Shown in pieces: positions 34,696-44,300 of a DNA stretch of 64,000 nucleotides (within the stretch, counting starts at the first letter, position 1; each line of letters starts with the position of its first letter). Source of the DNA: CAZEMR01 sp964513465 (GTDB lineage Bacteria > Bacteroidota > Ignavibacteria > Kapaibacteriales > UBA2268). The stretch lies in NCBI GenBank assembly GCA_964513465.1, contig CAZEMR010000005.1, forward strand, positions 1 to 64,000, in the 5' to 3' direction. The position numbers and the translations under genes are program-made. The notes under the pieces were generated by a model. It was not told where the DNA came from. It saw only the letters and a program-made list of their open reading frames with translations, and made no database searches.

Positions 34696-34914
34696 ATTGC
34701 ATTAAATATAATATTCCCATGGTATTTTCAGGGAATCAACAAGAAAAAACTATGCCAGAGTTAATTCCATTATTTTTGCAAATTAATTTCAAAATTCCGA
34801 TCCATCAAGTGGTAAAAGTACGTAAAACCATGAAGGATATTATTTTGAGTAAATATAATCTTAATATAAGATTAAAAATGTGTTAATCAACAAGGTAAAT
34901 TTGATAAATTTTCG

Positions 34915-34922
34915 TACCTTTG
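34915..34922 (+). promoter_or_regulatory. Candidate Bacteroidota-type -7 promoter element for the transketolase genes
   Basis: TACCTTTG fits TAnnTTTG and lies about 37 bases before the start codon. No convincing -33 TTTG stands 19-21 bases upstream (the nearest TTTG, 34900-34903, is too close), so support is modest. Confidence 0.3.
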
Positions 34923-34958
34923 AGTTTCCGTATTTTACAGAATTTGCGAGAAAGGATC

Positions 34959-35840
34959 ATGGCAATAAAAGTTGAATTTCCCGACACTACTTTCGAGAAC
35001 AAACGGCGCTCGCCCGACGAATTTGCGCCAATCGCCAACGAAATCCGCCAGGATATTATAAAAAGCCTCGTGCTCGCCGGATCCGGCCACAGCGGCGGTC
35101 CGCTCGGCATCAGCGACATCATGGCCGTCCTCTATTTCGGCGGATATATGCGCTATAAATCAGACGACCCGCGCTGGAACGGCCGCGACCGTTTCGTGCT
35201 AAGTGCCGGCCACATGGCGCCCGTGCTCTATTCCACGCTCGCCCGCGCAGGATTTTTCCCCGCAGAAGAGCTTTCGACTCTGCGCAAATACGGCAGCCGG
35301 CTGCAGGGCCACCCCGGATTCGATATGGAGCTTCCAGGCATCGAGACTTCGAGCGGCTCGCTGGGCCAGGGCATCTCGATTGCCGTCGGAATGGCCATGA
35401 GCGACAAACTCGTCGATAAGTCCGACCGCCTCGTGTTTTCGATCACCGGCGATGGCGAAATCCAGGAAGGCTCGGCATGGGAGGCCGCTATGAGCGCTGG
35501 CAATTATAAATTGAACAACCTATGCTGGATTGTCGACAACAACGACTGCCAGATAGACGGCCGGGTGAAGGATGTCATGAGCATCTATCCCGTGGATAAA
35601 AAATTCGAGGCCTTCAATTTCGATGTAATCAATATCGACGGCCATAATTACGAAGAAATTGTAGCAGCATTCGATAAATTCATCGAAAACAGCAAAGCCG
35701 AATCCGGCCGCCCGACCTGCATAATAGCGCAGACATATATGGGCAAGGGCGTTTCGTTCATGCACGACCAGTTTTCCTGGCACGGCAATCCGCCCAACGA
35801 ACAGCAGGCCGAAAAAGCGCTCGCGGAATTAAATAAATAA
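34959..35840 (+). CDS. Transketolase, N-terminal (thiamine-pyrophosphate) subunit
   Basis: A 293-residue protein equal to the N-terminal third of transketolase. The start at 34959 has an AAAGGA site. Family motifs: GHSGGPLGISDIMAVLYF, LSAGHMAPVLYSTLA, and the TPP/Mg site GDGEIQEGSAWEAA with IVDNNDCQIDGR. With the next gene it forms a split transketolase, which moves two-carbon units in the pentose phosphate pathway. The two genes are 34 bp apart. Split transketolases are common in several lineages; a true DXP synthase is excluded by the subunit layout. Confidence 0.93.
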   Translation: MAIKVEFPDTTFENKRRSPDEFAPIANEIRQDIIKSLVLAGSGHSGGPLGISDIMAVLYFGGYMRYKSDDPRWNGRDRFVLSAGHMAPVLYSTLARAGFFPAEELSTLRKYGSRLQGHPGFDMELPGIETSSGSLGQGISIAVGMAMSDKLVDKSDRLVFSITGDGEIQEGSAWEAAMSAGNYKLNNLCWIVDNNDCQIDGRVKDVMSIYPVDKKFEAFNFDVINIDGHNYEEIVAAFDKFIENSKAESGRPTCIIAQTYMGKGVSFMHDQFSWHGNPPNEQQAEKALAELNK

Positions 35841-35874
35841 GAAATTATGTTGAAATAAATATATCAGAATTGTA

Positions 35875-36894
35875 ATGAAAAAGTTTGAAAAGCTTGGCAA
35901 AAAGCCCACACGCCATGGATTCGGCGAAGGACTGGTCGAACTCGGCCGGCGCCACGACAACGTAGTCGTGCTCGGCGGCGATATCACCGGCTCGGTGATG
36001 ACATCGTATTTCCGGGATGAATTCCCCGATCGCTTCTTCTCTATCGGAGTGGCCGAACAAAACGCCACCACAATCGCCGCGGGAATGGCCCTTTCAGGCA
36101 AGATCGCGTTTTTCTCGAGCTACAGCGCATTTGCCGCCTTCCGCAATGCCGACCAGCTCCGGATTTCCGTTTGTTATAACAATATCGACGTCAAAATCGG
36201 CGGCGGACACTCCGGCATCACCGTCGGCCCGGACGGCGCCACCCATCAGTCGCTCGAAGAAGTCTCCCTATTGCGCGCGCTTCCGAATCTGACGCTCGTC
36301 GTTCCCTGCGATTTTGCGGAAGCCAAAAAAGCCACAATCGCCGTCGGCGAAAAGCCCGGTCCGGCATATATCCGCTTCGGACGCTCGGCAGTGCCCAAAT
36401 TCACGACCGAGGATACCCCATTTGAGCTTGGCCGCGCTGAAGTATTCCGCGAGGGCAATGACGTTACGCTCGTCGCCTGCGGACTGCTCGTATGGGAGGC
36501 GCTGCTCGCAGCCGAGGAACTCGAAAAACGACACGGAATCCAGGCCCGAGTGATTAATAATCATACGATTAAGCCGATCGACAGCCTGACCCTTACCCAG
36601 GCCGCCCGCGAAACCGGCGCAATAGTCACAGCCGAAGAGCACCAGGTGCACGGCGGACTCGGCGCAGCGGTAGCCGAAGTAGTCGTCAAAAATTATCCCG
36701 TGCCGATGGAATTCGTCGGAGTCAAGGATCAATTCGGCGGCAGCGGCGAACCCGAAGAGCTTCAGGTCAAATTCGGCCTGACTTGGAAAGAAATATACGC
36801 ATCGGCCATCCGCGCGATCGAGCGCAAAGACCGCGGATTCAACGGCGAAGTACGTAAATTGACCGACATTGCCGAATTTTCCGAAGGATTATAA
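35875..36894 (+). CDS. Transketolase, C-terminal subunit
   Basis: A 339-residue protein that supplies the pyrimidine-binding and C-terminal domains of transketolase. Seen: VVLGGDITGSVMTSYF, the catalytic glutamate region FFSIGVAEQNATTIAAGMAL, GGGHSGITVGPDGATHQ, and AEEHQVHGGLGAAVAEVV near the end. It pairs with the upstream subunit. It is followed by a hairpin terminator. Confidence 0.93.
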   Translation: MKKFEKLGKKPTRHGFGEGLVELGRRHDNVVVLGGDITGSVMTSYFRDEFPDRFFSIGVAEQNATTIAAGMALSGKIAFFSSYSAFAAFRNADQLRISVCYNNIDVKIGGGHSGITVGPDGATHQSLEEVSLLRALPNLTLVVPCDFAEAKKATIAVGEKPGPAYIRFGRSAVPKFTTEDTPFELGRAEVFREGNDVTLVACGLLVWEALLAAEELEKRHGIQARVINNHTIKPIDSLTLTQAARETGAIVTAEEHQVHGGLGAAVAEVVVKNYPVPMEFVGVKDQFGGSGEPEELQVKFGLTWKEIYASAIRAIERKDRGFNGEVRKLTDIAEFSEGL

Positions 36895-36949
36895 TTTTTT
36901 GAGAAAATAATTTTTAAATTTAATAGTTTTATATATATAACACATGATT

Positions 36950-36980
36950 AAGGCGGTTCGGGGAATCGCCTTTCATGTTT
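36950..36980 (+). terminator. Terminator of the transketolase genes
   Basis: AAGGCGGTTC pairs over ten bases (one G-U pair) with GAATCGCCTT around a GGG loop, then TCATGTTTT. The T-run is imperfect. Because it overlaps an earlier in-frame ATG at 36975, it also supports the later start of the next gene. Confidence 0.65.
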
Positions 36981-37007
36981 TACCCAAAAATTATCCCGGC
37001 AAACAAA

Positions 37008-38519
37008 ATGAAACAGTTTTTAATCATAAATCTCCTCGTAATTTTTATGTTATCACCCCTTTTTTCACAGGATGCTCCCGGCCCGGACGCAATCAGCTAT
37101 CGCCCGGCGGCTCTGGCCGGCGCTTTCTATCCGGCCGACCCGGATACTCTCCGCAAACGAATCAATGAATATCTCGACCCCGACAAAGCCAAACGAATCC
37201 GCCCCGAAGCCGCAATCCACGGCATCGTAGTGCCCCATGCCGGCTATGACTACAGCGGATGGGTGGCCGGCCGCGCCTTTCGCGAGATCGAAGGCCGCGG
37301 CTATGACGCAGTCGTCGTAATCGGGCCCAGCCACCGCGAGGTATTCGAAGGCGCGTCTATATACGACGGCGAGGCATACACCACCCCGCTCGGCAATGCG
37401 ATGATCGACCAGGAGCTGGCCGATTCGATCGCCGCGGCGGATAATACGATAATGCGTTCCCGCAAGGGCCACAGCCACGACCGCGGCAATTTCGAGAATT
37501 CGATCGAGGTGCAGATACCATTTCTGCAGGTCGTATTGCCGGATGTGCCGATTGTCCCCATCGCAATGGGAGCGCAGAATTACCACTCATCCGACGTACT
37601 GATGCAGGCAATCGTAAAGGCCGCCGAAGAGACCGGTCGCAGAATCCTGCTCGTCGGCAGCACCGATCTCTCGCATTATCATGATGTTACCGGCGCCCGC
37701 GAAATGGACATCCCGCTGGTGCAGACATTCGATAATTATGATTATATGAAATTGTCATATAAATTATTTGCGCGCGAATGGGAGGCCTGCGGCGCCGCAC
37801 CGATGATCGCGGTTATGCTCACCGCAGAGCAGCTTGGCGCAAACAACGCAACCCCTTTGCTGTACGCAACATCAGCCGAAGCCCCCGGCGTAAAAACCAG
37901 CGACGACCGCGTCGTCGGCTATATGAGCGGCCTTTTGATGGAAGCGGATTTTGACCCCTTCGGTAAATTCCCCGAACTCGACGAAGAGGAACGCGCGCGG
38001 CTGCTCGAAGCCGCAAAGGAATCCGTCAGCCGGAGCGTTGGCGCCGACACCACAGCCGAACCCGGTGTGAGACTGGTCGATAAAGACCTGAGCGGACAAT
38101 CTGCCGCATTCGTAACCCTTAAGAAAGAAGGCCAGTTGCGCGGGTGCATGGGCCACACTATTGCCGAAAAGAATTTATTGATGGAGGTCGAGGAATCCGC
38201 ACGGATGGCAGCCACCCGCGATATGCGATTCCGGCCGGTGGCCCCCGACGAGCTCGATTCGCTCGATTTCGAAATCACCGTGCTGTCGCGCTTCAAACGC
38301 GTACTCGACACCGCTGAAGTCGAACCAGGCCGCGACGGCGTGTACCTCAGGCTTGGCCGCAGCGCAGGACTCTTCCTGCCGCAGGTGGCCACCGAACAGG
38401 GCTGGGACCGCGAGGCGCTGCTCGAAAACCTCGGCCAGAAGGCGGGGCTATCCCAAAACGCATACCAAATGCCCGAGGCCGAGCTGTTCATCTTCCGCTC
38501 TCTGATAATCGAGGAATAA
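37008..38519 (+). CDS. Exported MEMO1 (AmmeMemoRadiSam B) - AMMECR1 (AmmeMemoRadiSam A) fusion
   Basis: A 503-residue fusion. The start at 37008 gives a signal peptide (MKQFLIINLLVIFMLSPLFSQ). MEMO domain (about 28-310): VVPHAGYDYSGW, VIGPSHRE, GNFENSIEVQIPFLQ, STDLSHYHD and the late Cys in ACGAAPMIAV give the His/His/Cys/Asp pocket of Memo. AMMECR1 domain (about 325-500): FVTLKKEGQLRGCMGHT and AATRDMRFRPV. The two domains are normally separate cytosolic partners of a radical SAM enzyme; fusion behind an export signal is unusual. No matching radical SAM gene is adjacent. Function unknown. Confidence 0.88.
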   Translation: MKQFLIINLLVIFMLSPLFSQDAPGPDAISYRPAALAGAFYPADPDTLRKRINEYLDPDKAKRIRPEAAIHGIVVPHAGYDYSGWVAGRAFREIEGRGYDAVVVIGPSHREVFEGASIYDGEAYTTPLGNAMIDQELADSIAAADNTIMRSRKGHSHDRGNFENSIEVQIPFLQVVLPDVPIVPIAMGAQNYHSSDVLMQAIVKAAEETGRRILLVGSTDLSHYHDVTGAREMDIPLVQTFDNYDYMKLSYKLFAREWEACGAAPMIAVMLTAEQLGANNATPLLYATSAEAPGVKTSDDRVVGYMSGLLMEADFDPFGKFPELDEEERARLLEAAKESVSRSVGADTTAEPGVRLVDKDLSGQSAAFVTLKKEGQLRGCMGHTIAEKNLLMEVEESARMAATRDMRFRPVAPDELDSLDFEITVLSRFKRVLDTAEVEPGRDGVYLRLGRSAGLFLPQVATEQGWDREALLENLGQKAGLSQNAYQMPEAELFIFRSLIIEE

Positions 38520-38541
38520 TCCGGCAAAATATCTATATATG

Positions 38542-38571
38542 GGGTGGCTGCGAACCGGCCATCCTTTTTTT
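38542..38571 (+). terminator. Terminator after the MEMO1/AMMECR1 gene
   Basis: GGGTGGC (38542-38548) pairs with GCCATCC (38558-38564), one G-U pair, followed by seven T. Confidence 0.85.
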
Positions 38572-38650
38572 GGGAATGTAATATATATTTCTTGATGAGT
38601 TCAGTTGGATTCTATTTAAGAGTATACATTATTATTCAATAATAAAAAAA

Positions 38651-39376
38651 TCAAATTAATAATACCCAGAAAATATTCGAAATAATATTAATAAGAATCG
38701 AAATTAATATAGTAAACAAAATTGAAGCAAGAGGATACTTTTTGATAAACAGTTCGAACTTTAGAAGTCTTGGCTTTCTTATTTTCTTAAGCTCCCTTTC
38801 TAATTTATGGATATATTTTTCTGGTAGAGCTTTCATTCCAAAAAAAGCCTTACAAGAATCGCAAATTACAGGATTTTCAGTATTATATATAACATCGTAT
38901 TTATAGCCATTCATGTCAAATAAACATCCCCGTGTATCTCTATGTACAATACTGTAAACATCATCATTTGATATATCTTTAAGTGCCATTTTGATTAAGA
39001 TTATTTCATAGATATTCTTTAATATAAAGTTTTCTATAGAAATATTATTGATAAATAGTAAATGATCAATATCCGCTATAGACAGGCAAGCACAATTTTG
39101 TCCGGTTCTATGCAGATAGAAATTATCATCGAAACGATAATTCATAATACCTAAAACAATATCAGAATATTTAATATTCTTCATGATATCCTCAGTCTCA
39201 TCTCTTGAATAAACGATATCATATGTACCATAATCATTCGTTGGCCTGGGAAGATTATCAAGTGTTTCGATCTGATCGATTATAAACAATTTTGATTTGA
39301 ATTTCTTAAGTTTTTTTAAATCAAGTTCATGCCGCAGATTTCCCAGAATGACTATTTTAATTTTTGTTATTGACAT
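38651..39376 (-). CDS. AT-rich orphan gene, C-terminally membrane-anchored protein of unknown function
   Basis: A 241-residue protein; family not recognised. It opens with a Rossmann-like strand (KIKIVILGNLRHELDL). It then has a Cys/His-containing core: HRDTRGCLFDM (His145, Cys151) and ICDSC (Cys172, Cys175), which could bind metal. A C-terminal membrane helix spans about 214-240. The gene is far more AT-rich than its neighbours, has a strong AGGAGG site, stands alone, and lies next to a broken T9SS tail, all of which suggest horizontal acquisition. Possible roles include defence or signalling; nothing in the sequence settles it. Confidence 0.7.
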   Translation of the reverse strand: MSITKIKIVILGNLRHELDLKKLKKFKSKLFIIDQIETLDNLPRPTNDYGTYDIVYSRDETEDIMKNIKYSDIVLGIMNYRFDDNFYLHRTGQNCACLSIADIDHLLFINNISIENFILKNIYEIILIKMALKDISNDDVYSIVHRDTRGCLFDMNGYKYDVIYNTENPVICDSCKAFFGMKALPEKYIHKLERELKKIRKPRLLKFELFIKKYPLASILFTILISILINIISNIFWVLLI

Positions 39377-39617
39377 TCCTTCCTCCTGTTAAGCTGTTTA
39401 CGACTGATAATATGATTTTCGGTTAAAAATATTTTGGAATTAACTGGTAAAGATGATATTTAAATAAGATACGAAATATTATAAAAATATATTCGATAAA
39501 TATTGAAATCTTGCTTTATTACAAAATATTAGAAATATGTGGTTTTAAAATTAGAAATGTCTTGCAAAGATTGCATGGACTGAGTGCTTGATTATTTCAA
39601 TTACAGAAATTTCATGA

Positions 39618-39749
39618 AAAACTGGCGAACTTCCCGCCGGCACTCACGAATTCCGCTGGAACTCCGCGGCCATAGCCCCCGGCGCATATAATTGCGTGAT
39701 AACAGGCAGGGGAGATGTCAGCGCAGAAAGAATCATCATCACGAGGTGA
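39618..39749 (+). pseudogene. Second orphan T9SS sorting-domain tail
   Basis: A 43-codon open frame without a start, bounded upstream by TGA at 39615-39617 and ending in TGA at 39747-39749. Its translation, KTGELPAGTHEFRWNSA then IAPGAYNCVITGRGD and a terminal RIIITR, is the last half of a T9SS type A sorting domain. It is GC-rich like normal genes here, while the 240 bases before it are AT-rich. The passenger gene has been lost or replaced, apparently by the AT-rich islet upstream. The rest of the 459-bp gap (39377-39617 and 39750-39835) shows no other feature. Confidence 0.82.
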
Positions 39750-39835
39750 GCCGATGCCCGCGTGAAATATTATCCGAAAAAATTCGTTTCTTAATAACTT
39801 ATCGGATATGATTTCAAACGCTGACTTATATATTT

Positions 39836-41365
39836 ATGGCAAATTTCGAATCGAATGAATCCCCCAAAAAACGTCCCCGCATGAGGCGCCGGACGGTGGT
39901 CTCGCAGTCAAAAATCGATAATTTGAACATCCCGCTCGATGAGGATATTTTCCGCCGGCTCGGGCGGCTGGCCGAGGACGCAGGCTATAGGATATACCTC
40001 GTCGGCGGCTATGTCCGCGACCATTTTCTGAAGCGCCCGAATACGGATATCGACTGCTCGGTGATCGGCGATTCGATTGATTTTGCCAAACGCGCCGCAG
40101 AGCGGTTTAATTCCAAAGCCGTGCTCTACGAAAAATTCCGCACCGCGCTTGTGCCGGTCGGGGAGTACAAGATCGAATTCGTGGGCACCCGCAAGGAGGA
40201 ATATCTGCCCGATTCGCGCAAGCCGATCGTCACGGTCGGCACGCTCGAGGACGACCTTCGCCGCCGCGATTTTACGGTCAATGCGATGGCCGTTTCGCTG
40301 AACGAAGACAATTTCGGAGAAGTGATCGACCTCTTCGGCGGGCTTCGCGACCTCGACGCAAAGCTATTGCGAACGCCGCTCGATCCGGTGGAAACATACA
40401 GCGACGACCCGCTGCGGATGATGCGGGCCGCAAGGTTTGCCGCGCAGCTCGGATTCACAGTCGATCCGCCTTCGTTCGACGCAATCGGGAGAATGGCCGA
40501 ACGCATCAAAATCGTATCGCAGGAGCGGGTCACGGACGAAATGCTGAAAATCCTCGAATCGCCCAATCCGGCTCATGGCTTCCGCATACTTCACGCAAGC
40601 GGCCTGCTTAAATATATATTCCCCGAACTCGAAGAGCTTGCCGGGGTGGACATCGTCCAGGAAGACAGCAAAACATTCGGCCACAAAGACGTATTCAACC
40701 ACACGCTGCAGGTGCTCGAGAACGTCGCAGGGCGTTCGGATAATCTCTGGCTGCGCTTCGCAGCTCTGGTGCACGATATTGCCAAGCCCCGCACCAAGAA
40801 ATACGTGCCCGGCACCGGCTGGACATTCCACGGCCACGAAGAGCTCGGCGCGCGATATATGAAAAAATTATTCCGAAAAATGAAGCTTCCGATGGAGCAT
40901 CTGCCGTACGTCGAAAAGCTCGTCCGGCTGCACCAGCGCCCGATGGCCCTCGTTGACGAGGGCGTTACCGATTCCGCTGTCCGCCGCCTGGCCGTTGCCG
41001 CCGACGATGCGCTCGACGACCTCTTTCTGCTATGCCGTTCGGACATCACCACCGGCAACCCGCGGCTGACCGAGCAGTATATGAATAATTACGAAATCGT
41101 CTGGCATAAGGTGCTCGAGGTGCAGGAAAAAGACCGCCTGCGCGCATTCCAGTCGCCCGTGCGTGGCGATGAGATCATGGAGGTGCTGGGTATCGAACCC
41201 TCGCGGATAGTCGGTGCAATCAAATCGGAGATAGAGGAGGCAATACTCGACGGCGTAATCCCGAACGAATACGATCCCGCCCGCGAATATTTTATGTCCC
41301 ACAAGGACGAATGGCTGGAAAAATATCGAATGGAATTTAAGAATTTCCGGAAAAACCGGAATTAA
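39836..41365 (+). CDS. cca: CCA tRNA nucleotidyltransferase with HD domain
   Basis: A 509-residue class II nucleotidyltransferase. The catalytic head shows LVGGYVRDHFLKRPNTDIDCSVIG, with the Asp pair that binds metal, and RRRDFTVNAMAVSLNED. The RNA-binding neck includes DDPLRMMRAARFAAQLGF. A C-terminal HD domain contains LVHDIAKPRTK and HGHEELGA. It adds or repairs the CCA end of tRNA; poly(A) polymerase is the alternative within the family, but the HD-containing form in this phylum is usually the CCA enzyme. Leader AT-rich. Its end overlaps the convergent nuclease gene by 4 bases. Confidence 0.9.
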   Translation: MANFESNESPKKRPRMRRRTVVSQSKIDNLNIPLDEDIFRRLGRLAEDAGYRIYLVGGYVRDHFLKRPNTDIDCSVIGDSIDFAKRAAERFNSKAVLYEKFRTALVPVGEYKIEFVGTRKEEYLPDSRKPIVTVGTLEDDLRRRDFTVNAMAVSLNEDNFGEVIDLFGGLRDLDAKLLRTPLDPVETYSDDPLRMMRAARFAAQLGFTVDPPSFDAIGRMAERIKIVSQERVTDEMLKILESPNPAHGFRILHASGLLKYIFPELEELAGVDIVQEDSKTFGHKDVFNHTLQVLENVAGRSDNLWLRFAALVHDIAKPRTKKYVPGTGWTFHGHEELGARYMKKLFRKMKLPMEHLPYVEKLVRLHQRPMALVDEGVTDSAVRRLAVAADDALDDLFLLCRSDITTGNPRLTEQYMNNYEIVWHKVLEVQEKDRLRAFQSPVRGDEIMEVLGIEPSRIVGAIKSEIEEAILDGVIPNEYDPAREYFMSHKDEWLEKYRMEFKNFRKNRN

Positions 41366-44300
41366 AAATCTTCGATTTCGCCCATTTCTTTCTTCCGGCA
41401 TAAAGGCCCGAAAGCGCAGTAAGTGCATGAATTTCCCGAAGGATCGACGGGGAATTGCCCCGCGCGGATATCCTCCACGATTTCTTTTGCCATTTTGATA
41501 CTTGATTCCACGGCATCTTCGGCGGAAACCAAATTTCTCGAACCTGATATATTTATATTTTTTTTAAGCCCGGTATTCATTGATAATTTTGATCGATCAT
41601 CTGCCAGAACGGCTTGCTCGTATTTAAATTTCGAATTCTTTTTATCATAATACGGATCAAAGGGATAATATGCTGCGCCGCCGAATTCAATGGAAGTATG
41701 ATACTTATCACTCATAAATTGTTTGGCCGCAGCAAGGTATAACGGCATCTGAAAAGATTTTCCCTCAAGTATGTTTCCGGTCGATGATGCGCTGCCAAGC
41801 GATGTTTTGTAATCGCCAATGAGCAGTTGGGGCGTGTCCGTATCGGGGTCAATTTCGATGCGGTCGATTTTCCCCCTCAGGCGGAATCCGTCGAATTCGA
41901 CCGGCGGCAGTGACTGTGCGTGGTTTCGCGACGGCATACCGAACGAGAATTCGAATAAACCCGGCGTATATGGCCAGCCCATTCGTATTCGGCGGAGCTC
42001 GGCGCTGAGCCACGACCTAAGATACCCCGGGGTGGTCGGTGTGCCCATTATCCTCTGCTCTTCGAGACCGAAGAACGGGTGATCGAATTTCAGGCGTTCG
42101 ATCTCCTCGCGTGCAATTTCCATCAGCCTTTCGCGGTATTCATCCTCGCGGTCGGGATCGAGCCTTGTTAATATGAAATCCGGCAGATATAACTCTGTTG
42201 GATTTATCCGGCGTCCGCCCTCGGATTCACGCAATTCGGAATAGAATCGAAAAACGATTTTGTGGAGCGTATTGCCGGTTTCAAGCGGCGATAGCGCCAG
42301 CTCTGGCTCTTCGTATTTTTTAATGCGCAGCTTTTTTTCTACGAAATAGGCGTAAGGGCATTTGGCGTATGAATCCAGATCGGAGACTGATATTGCCAGA
42401 TTCGTACTCTTCGAATAATCTGCGGCGATTTGCTCAGGCAGCTTCGAAACGAGTATCACACCTTCGGGAACGGCATCCTGTTTTCTGATTCTGGCTTGGT
42501 CGATAAACCGGATTTTATCGCCAAGTCCGGTTTTTTCGGCTATGTCGCGCAGCTCCCGGTTTTCGGGATCAATATTTTGAAATTCGCAGTATTTTTGTAA
42601 TAATTCCTGGCGCGAGGTGATTGTATTTACAAATTCATAGCCACCCGGAATCTGTCCTCCCGATAGATCGGCCAGGCAGCCATCGGCCTGAAGCGTGGTG
42701 ATTTTGAGCAGTTCGTCGACGAAGGAGGAGCGCACCAGTTCGCGTTCGTTTTCGCGGGCGGGAAAGGTAATATATATTTTTTTCGATCCGGAATTAATTA
42801 TCTCCGGGGCATTGGCAAGGAACTGGTAGAATTGCAGGCGTTCGGACTGTATATGCCTCAATTCGCTGCCGTAAAGCTCTTTGCCGAGAAATCGCTCGGA
42901 GCGGAATGCCAGAGGAAATTCCCCATCGAGCGCCCCGCAAAGTATCATTACTTTATAAGGAATTGAGCGCGTCTGCTCGATGGCGGTCACAGTCACGCCA
43001 TATCTCTGCTTTTCGCGGATCTGATATTTTGCGCCCGAAACGGCCGTTCGCAGCCTGTCGGCATAGAAAGCGGGGGAATAACCGCTGACCGGATTTCCCA
43101 TGCCCGAATCGGCGTCGGCGGTGGCGCGGTCTTCGAGTATGAAGGTCATTTCGTCGATAGCTTCGTTCAGCGCTGCGAGGGCGTGAGCATTTTTTTCGGC
43201 ATCTTCCTGGTAATAAATGAATTCGGTGTTTGTTCCGATTTCCGATCTGTTGATGCTTTGTTCGTAATAATCGCGAATATTTCCGGCCACATGATGCCGC
43301 ATGATTATATCATTTTTTATAAAATCGGAGAATTCACGCGGGCGAAGCTTACCGGCCGATAGCGGCAGCGAATTGATGAAAATATTAAAATCATACAGCG
43401 CCAGGCGGACTTTTTCAAGCTGAGTCCGTGCCACCATCATATCTATTTCTTCGGTCTCCTGGTACTTTTCCATCAATTCGATTTCTTTTTCAATTCGGTC
43501 GATAGTGCTCTCCAGACGGGCAATCCAGCCCTTATGAGCTCCGCGGGCATATCCGCCGATTATTCGTAAATCCTGGGCGACTTGTATCAGGTTTATAGTG
43601 TTGATTTCTTCGTCGGCGTTTTCGTCGCGATAAAATTTCAGATATTTGCTTTCGAGTGCGCGCTGGACGTCTGAGCCTCGGAAGCCTTTTGCGATGCAGT
43701 CCAGCAGAGCGAATACGCCCACAGTCACAGGCGATTTTTCCAGCGGAAATCGGTCGCTGATATTGACAGGTATATTATGCAGAAAAAATATTTCTCGGAA
43801 CAAATCCGAGTAATTTTCTGGCTTTCGCATCGTGACGCATATATCCGAAGGGCGATAGCCGTTTGCGCAGAGATAGCGGATCAATTTGGCGAGAAATCGA
43901 ACTTCCTCGATTCGGTCTTCGGTTTTTACAATACGGATCATCTCAGAAAAATTCGGATTGCGAATATCTTTTTCCGCGTTGAACAGCCATTTGCGAAGGT
44001 ATTCCGTCCGTTTTGATTTGTCGAATTCTTCCTTCTCTTCGGATTCAATCACGAATTTATCCGTGGACCTCTTTGCGAATCCGGATTTTTCGAGCGCAGC
44101 CATAGTCTCTCGAAGATTGCCGTAAAGCGGGCCGTTGTCGTGGCGATAGTCAATATTGAGCGCAAGTCCGGCCTGGGCATCAACGAAAGCAGATAGGAAT
44201 TCTCTTTCGGGCAGGCGGAATTCGGTGAATTCATCCAGAAATATCACATTATCGGAACCGAATATTTCGTTCAGCCTGTCATTTCCGTCCGATTTGCTCA

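Noticed and set aside
33553..34764. Plus-strand open frame of 403 codons opposite flhF
   Set aside because: Antisense shadow of a clear FlhF gene; no recognisable motifs.
36901..36945. Runs of ATATAT in intergenic DNA as possible repeats
   Set aside because: Such runs occur in nearly every spacer and even inside genes; they reflect AT-rich spacers rather than a specific repeat family or CRISPR.
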